Assembly (NCBI GenBank): GCA_014898425.1
Contig: RCSZ01000003.1
Coordinates: 1,240,001-1,304,000, forward strand
Direction of reading: 5' to 3'
Length of the DNA stretch: 64,000 nucleotides
Source: Botryotinia globosa
Lineage: Eukaryota > Ascomycota > Leotiomycetes > Helotiales > Sclerotiniaceae
Below are positions 34,485 to 45,724 of the stretch, one piece after another (the stretch's first letter is position 1; each line of letters begins with the position of its first letter). A program made the translations under genes and the position numbers. Under the pieces are notes generated by a model. The model saw nothing but the letters and a program-made list of their open reading frames with translations, searched no databases and was not told where the DNA came from.

Positions 34485-36087
34485 CTAATCCATAAACGTA
34501 ACCGTCTTCGTTCTGACCCATTCCTCCAAGCCAAGCGATCCAAATCGTCCAAACCCACTATTCTTCATGCCTCCATGCGGAAGTCCTGCCTCGTCATGTA
34601 CACTCCCATTATGTCCATTAATATGCACGGCACCACTTTCCACCGCTTTCGCAATGCGTAATCCCCGCTGTAAATCTCGGGTATAAATACCTGCTGCGAG
34701 CCCGTAGTCGGTATCGTTGGAGATCCGAATCGCTTCTTCTTCGGTGGAGATTTCGATCACCGAGACGGTGGGCCCGAAAGATTCTTCTCGGTAGATGGAC
34801 ATGGAGGGGTTAACGGATTTGAGTATTACTGGGGACATTGTGGTGGTGGGGGAGGAATCAGTAGGTGGTGTGCCGTGGAGAATGGAGCCGCCTTTGGAGA
34901 GGGTATCGGAGATTAAAGATGCGTTTTTAGAGACGCCTTGGGAGTTGATGAGAGTTGTTGGTGAAGGGAACATTTTTGCAGTAGCGGCCGCTAACTCCTT
35001 TTCGCTGCATAGTCTGTTAGTTTTATTTTGTGCTTTCGTTGTCTTTTGCTCCTTGAGTAGAACAAGAATGACGAGACAAGTGAAAAGGAAATGAGAAATG
35101 GAAAACTTACAATTCTGCTGCAACATTCTTGTGGACAAGAATTCTTTCTGTACTCATACAGATTTGACCCGAGTGCAAGAAAGCCCCCTTTGCACACTCC
35201 ACAGCTGCTAATTTCAAATCCGCATCTTCCCACACAATCACACTAGCTTTTCCACCCAACTCTAATATCACAGGCTTCAGATTTTTCCCTGCCAATTCTC
35301 CGTAAACCTTTCCTACCCTGGTACTACCCGTAAAGTTAATCTTCTTAATGATCGGGCTCTCAATTAGTTGTGCTGTTCTCGCCGGAGCATCTTCACTTGA
35401 AATTGCTATGTATGTTAATACACCTTTAGGTAATCCAGCTTTGTGTAAGATATCACAAATATGCCAACTGCACATTGGTGAAAACTCTGGTGCTTTGAGA
35501 ATCGCACAATTGCCAGCTGCGAGTGCATAGGTGATGCTTCGGAAACCGAGAATGTATGGAGCATTCCAGGGTGCAGCGCCGAGAATAACTCCATAAGGTT
35601 CTTTGTAGACAAGCGCACTTCGACCTTCCTCTGACGTCATGGGGATACTACCCGCGATGGAACTTATGCGGCCGGCAACATCGAGAAGACCTTCTCGAGC
35701 AAGATGAGTATTGAATCCGGCCCAGATGGGGTCCGAGCCGGTTTCTTTGATCATGGTTTCTTCGAGAGTAGACTTTTGTTCGAGCATTATTTCGGCTGCT
35801 CGAAGAAAGATATCGCGTTTTTGGGGTGGCGGTAATCTGCTCCATGCTGGGTAGGCCTTTTGAGCTGTATCTAAAGCGAGTTCAATATCAGATGCAGATG
35901 CAGATACACAATCGTGAAGGTGTGAATTATCTGATGGTGAATATACGGGAAAAGTTCTGCTAGATTGATGAGGTTCGTTGTTGATAATGAGGGGTATTGT
36001 GTGAATCGAAGTTGAGGATGAAACTGCATCGTTGATTTTAGATGTCTTGGCCGTGGTGCCAATGGCTTCAGTGGCGGAAGGAGACAT
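34485..36087 (-). CDS. aldehyde dehydrogenase, salicylaldehyde/vanillin dehydrogenase type
   Basis: Exons 36087-35111 and 35004-34485 join in frame to 498 residues, with one intron of 106 nt. The NAD(P)+-dependent ALDH core is complete: GAAPWNAPYILGFRSITYAL for substrate and cofactor entry, FTGSTRVGK in the Rossmann fold, ELGGKASVIV with the general-base Glu (about residue 276), GAFLHSGQICMSTER with the catalytic Cys (about residue 310), ESFGPTVSVI, and GLPHGGMKNSGFGRFGS. The pattern is closest to NahF/Vdh-like aromatic aldehyde dehydrogenases, which oxidise aldehydes such as salicylaldehyde or vanillin to acids. Substrate is inferred. The ATG at 36087 (MSPSATEAIG) is preferred over an upstream in-frame ATG at 36126, which would add a hydrophobic leader atypical of the family. 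No targeting signal is obvious, so it is likely cytosolic. Confidence 0.88.
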
Positions 36088-36650
36088 AATTTTTGTGAAT
36101 ATAATAATCAAATTTGTATATCGCAAGGAGCATGTGGTATGTGGTATGATAGAACCAAGATAGTGAACAAAGGGACGGGAATGGGTTGTGTTTTGTAGTC
36201 CTTAAGTAGAAGGTTCGAAGGATGAAAACATGGTATTACATTACCTAAGCCAAGTTAAGAAATAGCTCCTGCTTTTTGGAGTCTTGCTTCCAAATTGTTG
36301 CTTCTCCTATGATTGTAGGCAGCTGGGTAAGCAAGGAATAGGTATATAGCGGAACAATTGGATAATAGTGGAGAAGTGGGGGCGAATTGATTGTTGGGTC
36401 ACAGTCTAACGGTCGGATCCTTCGAATGTTATAACCAACCCCGCTCCAAAGTATGGCGTCAAGGAGGGAGCCGCACGTTTAGTCCACCCGCGGATGGGAG
36501 AAGTGGCTTGGAGATACCCGGGAAATACTTACGGCAATGTTGGTAAGAAATGTAGATACCAATGAGAGACTGGAAGTGTCGAAGCAAACACCTTATGTGA
36601 CTAGGTAGGTGGGTACAATCCATGACAATAATGAGGAAACAAGGACAATT

Positions 36651-36681
<31 letters not shown>

Positions 36682-37237
36682 GGACATAAGGACATAAGGG
36701 AAATAGGGAAACACTAAGACCGAGTCTTGGTAGAGGATTGTGACCTTGCCGGCTCCTAAGAAAACCTCATCCATCCACTTTCCGGAAACTTTCCCGGTAC
36801 TTTGTCGACTCCATTAACGATTCAGCTATGCACACAGAGCCGACCTTGCTGGTAAGAAAGCATCCGTACCACACGATACAATCCATCTCATCATTTTCCT
36901 ATTTGTTATTTCTCATTTATCTTGTACCTCACGTGCTATTCCTAACGACTAGGAAAAGGACGCTCGGGGCATTCATTCATTAGGTGTTACACCAATCAAC
37001 TACCCCTCTCTTGGCATCCCTTGCACTCTAAATCTTCGCTTCTCCCCGATAACTAGAATCTATCTTGCTCCCAACTCCCCGAGCGAATGAAGGGGTATCG
37101 TTATTGCATCGTAAATCTCGCCAAAATACCACTCTCCAAAAAATCGCATGTATTAATATCATTGGGCCCGTATCTGCTCTCTTGAATCACCCCCAAAAGA
37201 AATTACATGTTTTCTTGTGAAGCAGTGCGAAAAATCT
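36088..37237. other. intergenic region
   Basis: Holds the dehydrogenase promoter, an eight-base tandem repeat near 36651-36681, and the 3' flank of the GH5 gene. No gene seen. Confidence 0.45.
36651..36681 (+). repeat. GACAGAAT tandem repeat
   Basis: About four units of GACAGAAT, followed by GACATAAG twice. Confidence 0.85.
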
Positions 37238-38725
<1,488 letters not shown>

Positions 38726-40715
38726 TTTGGCTGAGCTTCTAGACATCTCGGAAAATTTCTAGAACGTATTCTGATGTAGTGGGAAAGTCAATGTATATGT
38801 ATTCCAGAAGACACCAAAAGAGAACTTGGGAAATGAAAAGGCACAAAGATCCTTCAATGTTTGAAAGAAGCATTCATCCATCCAATGTTGGGAGGTGCTT
38901 CCGAATACTTATTTTCCCGCGAAGAAGGAGCAAACAATATGGTTAGTACGACACTACCATCTGAAACCTTGGATAAAATGAAAAGGCAGGACAAGCACTG
39001 TGGCTGTAAACAGACACGTCCGTCTTCATGAGAATTCCATTGGGAATAGTGTATGTGAACATGGCAATGGACAGAAACCTCATGAGCCAAGCTGCATGAC
39101 ATGTATCGGGTGATCGCACAAAGCCAGCTTTTCGGAAAATGCATGCTTGACAGACCCAAGCTAGATGGTCCTTTTCGGGCCCCACAACCAGTAGAGAAAC
39201 AAATTCATATCAAACTTCAACGTTGACTTTGTCTGTAAAGATTGTAGTGGAAGTGAAATCCAGATAAGTGTTATTAGTGCAAGATACAACGTAGGGGTGA
39301 GTTTGTGCGACTGCCGCCTTTAATAATCGAATAGTTCAAAGGAATTGCGAAATGTAGAGACAAATTTCGACGTCCTTAAAATTAGCTAAATTTTGACTTC
39401 TTAAATCTCGCCAAAAGACATCAAAACGATAGTCTCAACCTAATATTCGATAGGAGATGATATCGATTTGGTTCTGAAGCTCGAAGTTTCAGAACAACTA
39501 GATAACACGGATGAGAAGAGTAGGTACTTCTTGAATGCTGGGCCAGATGAGCAAATCAGGATTCCTAAAAGCAGCCTTGGATATTTGTCCCGAATGATGT
39601 CGGTATATCTATCACCTGTGTTGACACAACATGCTGCAGCTAATATATCTGTCGAACGAAGATTGCAGATATTCGGAAGCTTTGCGTTTCCTGGTTGTCA
39701 ATAGAGATGAGAAGACCTTGCTCCGTGTTGTTCCATACAAAGTCATGATTTCAGCTATCTTTACTCACGTGTGATATACGACTTATTGGCTCTTTTTTAT
39801 AGGTCGTGGTATGTGAATCAACATAAGAGGTATCATAATCGAGAGGCAGATAGTTTCACGAGGACAAATTTGAATTCTTTTTGTGTGAAGTTCTTACCTG
39901 AACGACTCGGGCCTATTTGATCCATTTTGATAATTTCTTCAAGACATGATCACGTCGGAGAATAAGCTGGTGATACACATCGGTTTGCGCATCGCATCGT
40001 ACACTTATTGGTCTTCCCGTCGACGCGAATTGATTAGTGCTTATAAGCAGCCAATGCCGATTACGCCCAATTTTGAAGGTGCCCAACCAAAACATCAAAT
40101 GCTTCAGAGTTCGTGGATAAATTCCCTTGAATTGTGGCAGCCAGCCATAATGCTGAAGAAGTTAAGCTTTCAGGGTCAATCAGTTCATGAGATATAAAAA
40201 AGGCGGGGTGCAGTAAGAGGCGGCTCTGGTGATCCATCTTCATGCACACCAGATCCAAAGTATGTGATTAACCGTGACAAGAGTCCTGACGTCGCCGAAT
40301 AGTATTACATCTCTTACATAAAATCAAGGAATCGACCTAAGGAAGAGCGAACTCATGGCTAGATCTTCAGGTCATAAGGGACAAGAGATAAGATCTATCG
40401 AAACATGTAAGTATCCGAATGAATATCTTCAAGAAATCGCGGACTTCATCATCCGATCCTTCGACCGACTTCGGACCTCGAAAAGGGCACTGTAACTCAT
40501 ACCTATGGTTGCTATTCACATGATGACCTACGCATGTAGAACGTCGTGTAATTTTGTGAAGTACAGCTTTGCACAGCTTTGCACACAACATGTGGTTGAG
40601 CATCCGATATCAATCCGTCATCGAGGATTGTAGTACTCAAAAAATCATCCCAAAACAAACAAACATGAAGAGAAACTTCACGTAATACCAATGCACGCCT
40701 TTGAACACATCTCCT
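38726..40715. other. intergenic region, no gene recognised
   Basis: About 2 kb upstream of the GH5 start. A 78-codon frame at 39468-39704 and others have no recognisable domain. It presumably includes the glucanase promoter. Confidence 0.45.
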
Positions 40716-41084
40716 TCAATTAGGATAGGTTATAGAAGAGCCCCGAGTCTGGTTTCCCTCGAGCTGCTGTCGTGTGCTTTTCTCCTGCTCCTGCTCCAGC
40801 TTCCGTTCTCGTTCCAACTGTGCTTTCTTCTGCATAATGGATGGATCGAGAAATGGCTGAGGAATTGCGGATCCGTTGAATTCTACAACTGTGAAAACAT
40901 AAGTAAGTCATGAGTATAAGATCATAGTGGAGATTTAGGAGAATTTACTTCTAACGCTATCGGTCTTTGTACGTATTATCTCGTTCCTGAGTCTGGGAGG
41001 TTCGGTGTAGGATAACGCCCATGGATTTGATCGGGGTGGACGCGGTGGGCTTTTGATCAGCAAGGGACGTTTTGAGTCAGACAT
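40716..41084 (-). CDS. small unrecognised protein, two exons
   Basis: Exons 41084-40949 and 40888-40716 join in frame to 102 residues through a 60-nt GT-AG intron. The product starts MSDSKRPLLIKSPPRPPRSN, is basic and Pro-rich at first, then has VEFNGSAIPQPFLDPS and an amphipathic Glu/Lys/Arg/Gln helix (KKAQLERERKLEQEQEK), ending TYPN. No signal peptide or membrane segment from this start. I do not recognise the family. The model is supported by coherent codon use across the splice and by the intron signals. An upstream in-frame ATG would add about 45 residues. Function unknown. Confidence 0.55.
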
Positions 41085-41551
41085 GATTTCGAGGTAATGA
41101 TTGTTAATACTGAGATTTAAGAAGACCTCCTGGTTATTCGTAAGTAGAAATACGGTGATATCATCTGCAAACAGGTGTCGATGCATTCCCAACGGTGAAA
41201 TGATCCAGATTGAATGCATGATACAATTGACGATGCAATTGCGCCACTAGTCTTCATCAGGACAGTTTCTACTGTTCGGTCTTACGAAGGGGAAGCATCA
41301 CGACATCAGGTTTCAATAAACCAAAAATTATATTTTTATAGAGTAATTTAAGTTCTTTGTGATCCTTCTGCAACGAAAAGAACTTAAATCATGAGTTAGC
41401 TGTTGGTGATCTTTGCCTTCTCCAGATCACTTTTCACCCCATTGCAAATATATATCAACGATCCATACATATTATCTACCTCTATTGTTTGCATACAATA
41501 TACTCCTTTTCCCCATAATTCCCTTATCTCTATCAAATTATAAAATAGAAT
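41085..41551. other. intergenic region
   Basis: About 470 bp between the small gene's start and the cupin gene's stop. Nothing further recognised. Confidence 0.4.
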
Positions 41552-42820
41552 TTAAAAGCTCAAATCTCCTATTTTTGCTTCCAATTCTTTCAACTTTCCT
41601 TCGTCCCAACTTCCCTCCACTTCATTTGGTACTGCCACACTCTCATACACACTTCCTAGCCCATTCAATAACTCTCCAATACCACCCCCATTAGCAAAAA
41701 CATACGCTCTCGCATAGACGGTTTCAAAGCCAACCTTGAACTTTGATCCCGCGGGTACAAATGTGGTTTCTCCTGCTGGTGCTATGACTTCCTCTCCGCC
41801 AATTGTCAGCTTGAGCGCACCAGCTACTGTGTATATAGCATGGTGTGTGTCTTTAAATTGAACTCCCTTATTGAATGCTTTGGATGCATGTATAGAGCTT
41901 CCTAAAATGTCGTATATGGAGAATCTGTTATTTGTTTCCTCTCTCCTACACATAGCTCTTACTACTGTGCCACCGATGACTGTCTTTTCTCCCTCCCCTT
42001 CCTTGAGGAAGTATCCTCCGTTCTCGCACTTTCCGGGTAACTTATTTTCAGTACCATTCCATGGCTGTGGATCAAAATGCTTCTTCTCACGCACTGGAAT
42101 CATATCGAACTTCTCAGTTGCCGCCATAAGTTTGGGAACCAAAACTTCGAGAGGATTGCGGTTGTCATTTGTGGGGAATAGGGGACCAGAATATGGCTCG
42201 CCAATGAAACGGAAGAATTCTTCCCAACCACCTGGAATAATTAGCCCCACGAACTCGGTGTGGGAAGAAGCAATCTGATATTGATGGATAGTTCCCTGAA
42301 GAAGAGAAGATATCAGCAGCTGTAACATATGGATGGTATATCCCGTCTCAATGATGTCTCATCTCATCTTGAACTCTAGCACTTGCTTGAGTGTTTATAG
42401 TAAGTTGAATTTCGAAGAGAAATATAACAAAGCTATATCTCTACAAGCTCACGGTATCCCGAAACCCCATCACAGAGATGGCAAACTCGAACTTCATTCA
42501 CAGAATCTACTTACCGGTGGCACGCTGGCAAAATCACCTGGACCCATACTCCTCGCCTCATCATTTGCCCATATATTCAGCGTACCCTGCAGGCACAAAA
42601 ACACATCATGAGCCTCCTTGTGATAATGAAATCCAATTGGCTTATCCTTAGTTCCGCCTGTTCCCACTACCGCAAAAGCATTATTCGTTTCATTTCCAGT
42701 AACGAGTAGCCGCAACGTGGAATTGGAGGTTGGGATTGTCCATAGTTCACCAGTGAAACAAGGAAGGACGTAGGGCGTTGCTTCTCCAGGAGGAGTAGTG
42801 AGATGGGGGACAGGGGCCAT
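41552..42820 (-). CDS. quercetin 2,3-dioxygenase-like bicupin
   Basis: Exons 42820-42515 and 42295-41552 join in frame to 349 residues. Two cupin domains are visible. The N-terminal one contains IGFHYHKEAHDVFLCLQG followed by GDFASVPPGTIHQYQI, matching the HxHx(n)E...H metal-ligand pattern, except that Asp replaces the usual Glu. The C-terminal one contains KDTHHAIYTVAGALKLTIGG and FVPAGSKFKV. This layout is that of fungal quercetinases, which open the flavonol ring with O2 to give a depside and carbon monoxide. The Glu-to-Asp position means flavonol activity is not certain. No convincing signal peptide is seen, unlike secreted Aspergillus quercetinase, so it may be intracellular. It faces the esterase gene at 43503 across about 680 bp. 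Confidence 0.82.
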
Positions 42821-43502
42821 TTTTGAAAGGTATATATGTATTAATTTTGGGGGAATCTGGGAATCTGGGAATCTGGGAATCTGGGAAGAGGTGAAGAGGT
42901 GAAGAAATTGAAGCTTCTCTCTGAAAAACTGATATGATTTGGAACAGAAAAGACGGGAAATGGCAAGAAGATATACTGTCTCGTCCACAAGCTTCATTTG
43001 CAGAGCCACTATAAATTTTAGGGGTGCGTCCGCACCGTCCACTATTTCCATGTGGACGCTGCTCCTCCCCCACAATCTCAGATTCGTGGGGATTCTTCCC
43101 CAATTTTCTACGCGTATAAGCCTCTCAGAGTCTCAGGAGATATTCCAATTGTCCGAAATTGTCCGATTCCACTTTCGCCATTTAAATCCGAGACCACCGA
43201 GCGATGTTATGTGAGATCCCCATCTGTGGATAGTGGACGTAGGATGGACTCGTAAATGCATACGTATTATTGGGTAAGCTGTGTATGTGGACGGCAAAGC
43301 TAGTGCTCGTCTACCTAGCAACGATGGAGCGGAACTCCGCTCTTGAAGATATAAGTGGTATGTAAAGAGTCCTTCAAACCATCTGGTCATACACGCATCT
43401 TCCTTATTGTTTGCCAAGCTTGAAAGTTATTTGGTATATTGAAGAACACAAAGTTGTTTTCACAGCACCAATCGTTCATTAATATAATCCACAACCGCAA
43501 CC
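42821..43502. promoter_or_regulatory. shared divergent promoter region of cupin and esterase genes
   Basis: The two starts are 682 bp apart and transcribed outward, so both promoters lie here. An eight-base tandem repeat sits just upstream of the cupin ATG. Specific factor sites were not identified. Confidence 0.5.
42851..42886 (+). repeat. GGGAATCT tandem repeat in the cupin leader
   Basis: Four and a half perfect units of GGGAATCT beginning about 30 bases upstream of the cupin start codon, followed by two GGTGAAGA units. Confidence 0.85.
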
Positions 43503-44471
43503 ATGGAAGCACTGAAGAACCTCTCCCTCACAACCGGCACCTCCATTGTGGAAAATCTCTTTCCCACCATCAAAATTCTGGCCCCCCGTCTCCAAAAGAA
43601 CCGCAACGCCATCCTCTCTGTTCCTCGCAGCACGCACACATATGGTTCTCACCCGCGCCAAACCCTCGATCTCTATCCCTCTAGCACCACCTCTAGTACT
43701 TCTCCCATCCTCATCTTCTTCTACGGCGGTGGACTCACTCGTGGTGATAAGATTAGCGACGTCCCGATCCTTGATAAACTCGTTTATCACAACTTGGGCT
43801 CTTTCTTCTCAAAACAAGGAATCACAACTATTATTCCTGATTATCGACGTGTGGACAGCGAGACAGGTGGTGAAGGGGCCATCTACCCCAATGGAGGTGA
43901 AGATGTATCGGCCGTTCTCCATTGGCTTTCCAGAACCGATCTGTTAGACGGCAAAGGGAATAAAAAAGAAGTGTATCTAATGGGGAACTCAGCTGGTGGA
44001 CTCCACATCGCTACATATCTCCTTGAGCCCCGCTTTCTCGAGGAGAGGAAATCATGGCAGGGAGAAGCCAATGTGTCGTTGAAAGGGGCGGTAGAGGTGG
44101 GAGTACCGTTTAGTTTTGAAGAGGCGTTGCCTGGTCGTAAAGATATGCTAGAGAAATATTATGGAAGTGATAAGGATATTCTTGCAAGATGTCCCTATGG
44201 ACTGTTAAAAGCGGTAGGAGAAAGCAAGAAATCAAGAGAGGAGTTGGGCATTCCAAGATTGTTGGTTATGAATTCAGAGTATGACCCTGTGGACGAGATT
44301 CTAAACCCTAATGATGCTTTTGTGAAGCTAGGAGAGAAAATATGGGAGGAGAAAATTGAGGTCGTTAAGATTGAAGGTCATAATCACATTAGTCCACCGA
44401 TGGCTTTAAGTACTGGGGAAGGAGAGGAATGGGGCGAGAAAGCGGCAGCATGGATCAAAATAAATCCTTAG
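43503..44471 (+). CDS. alpha/beta-hydrolase esterase (HSL/BD-FAE-like)
   Basis: Single exon of 322 residues with a good start context (AACCATGG). The alpha/beta-hydrolase elements are complete: ILIFFYGGGLTRGDK with the Gly-rich oxyanion loop, IIPDYRRVD, VYLMGNSAGGLHIATYLL with the nucleophile Ser in GxSxG, LLVMNSEYDP with the acid Asp, and EGHNHISPP with the catalytic His. No signal peptide is seen. Such enzymes hydrolyse small carboxyl esters. The divergent neighbour is a quercetinase-like cupin, and the known flavonol route needs an esterase to split the depside product. That is a natural hypothesis for this enzyme, but it is inference from position. Confidence 0.85.
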   Translation: MEALKNLSLTTGTSIVENLFPTIKILAPRLQKNRNAILSVPRSTHTYGSHPRQTLDLYPSSTTSSTSPILIFFYGGGLTRGDKISDVPILDKLVYHNLGSFFSKQGITTIIPDYRRVDSETGGEGAIYPNGGEDVSAVLHWLSRTDLLDGKGNKKEVYLMGNSAGGLHIATYLLEPRFLEERKSWQGEANVSLKGAVEVGVPFSFEEALPGRKDMLEKYYGSDKDILARCPYGLLKAVGESKKSREELGIPRLLVMNSEYDPVDEILNPNDAFVKLGEKIWEEKIEVVKIEGHNHISPPMALSTGEGEEWGEKAAAWIKINP

Positions 44472-44684
44472 ATTCTTAGCAATGAGACGTATCCAAGTAC
44501 TCTTTCTCACATTGCTATCCAAGCCCCCAAGATCATGTGTGCAAAATTTTCCGAAAAGTATTAGTTGGAAATAAGTGGACGATTTTTCGAAGATATATTC
44601 GCATATATGACACCTTCTGCGAGATAATTTGATTTCTAGGGTATCCGTTTCCAGCCTGCCAAACGCCAAAGTAATGCCCTCTCC

Positions 44685-45724
44685 CTAAGCTTCAAAACTA
44701 TCATTCAGATATCTCACAAAGGTCTCCTTAATCCTCTCCACTGTCACTGGATTCGTCCTCTGCAAACTTATAAATTGTCTCCTTAGCCGCTGTAACGCCG
44801 GCAGTCCCACAGGATCTCCAGGTAACTCCACGACCAGCTCCTCTCCTTTAGAATTCTCGCCAACACTGATTTCTCCTCCTCCTTCGCCTGGATGGTCTTT
44901 ACTCCATTCCAAAATCCGATTGAGAACCGTTTGGGTCGTCTTATCTAATTCGTATAGGAACCCCTCACTACTATGAACCTTTGCTACTGTCGCTGCGTTT
45001 GGCCTGACAATCTTCCTCTTTCCATCTGATTCATCTCCGATTATAGCATCCCAAATGGCATCTCCCGGTACGTTTTCATCTTCCCATACGACTGTGAATA
45101 GCGGAGAGTCCCAGCGTACCATCGCATTTGGTTCCTCGTATCTGAAAACTAAATTTTCCCAATTATCCTTTTCATATGCTTTGTCCTCTTCCTTGATCTC
45201 CGCTTCCTGCGCAGATTGTTCCGAAGGTGAAAGATTTCTTCGTTCCAACCGTGCTTCATTAACCTCCTTAGCTTTATCAGCAGGAACTCCAACATGCATA
45301 ACACAACATCCAGTTCTCATAGCTTTCGCTTCGCAGAATAATTGATATCTCCACCCTTTGATATAATTTCCTCCGTCCAGTATTACCACATCTTTATTAC
45401 TTAACACTCTCTTCACCGCACCATATATTGTAGCACGAGCATCTTTCTCGCTAGCATTATTCGATCGCTCATTGGCAGATTTAGATTCAAGGTTATAAAC
45501 TTCGCGGGAAATGGCAAGAGTGTGGTCAGAGATGAGGTGAACACGGAGGGAGGAAGAGGGACTGCTGGGAGGAAGCGAAGATATTTTTGCGAGGAAGTAT
45601 TCGCGAAGTTGGGTAGCCCGGTAGGTTTTACCGGAGGTAGGGTAGCCGGTCAGTACTATGAGCTACATCGAGGACATAGTGTCAGCAGCTTCGGAAAAGC
45701 ATTGAAGGGCTTACTCACTGGCAT
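44685..45724 (-). CDS. KTI12: Kti12, Elongator-associated P-loop protein
   Basis: Exon 1 is only ATGCCA (45724-45719). Exon 2 runs 45662-44685. Together they give 327 residues starting MPLIVLTGYPTSGKT, the exact Kti12 opening with its P-loop (GYPTSGKT, residues 8-15). Also seen are KDVVILDGGNYIKGWRYQLF (the DxxNYIKGxRY block), YEEPNAMVRWDSPLF with the conserved EPN..RWD..LF block, and WDAIIG. The C-terminus LPALQRLRRQFISLQR and RIKETFVRYL matches the tRNA-binding end of the family. Kti12 is needed with the Elongator complex for wobble-uridine modification of tRNA. The six-nt first exon is followed by GTGAGT and is common in fungal KTI12 models only as inference. The opening residues match the family perfectly across it. 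Confidence 0.93.

Noticed and set aside
39468..39704. Possible hAT transposase C-terminal fragment (AANISVERRLQIFG)
   Set aside because: Only a weak resemblance to the hAT dimerisation motif. Flanks show no transposase sequence, terminal repeats or target duplication.
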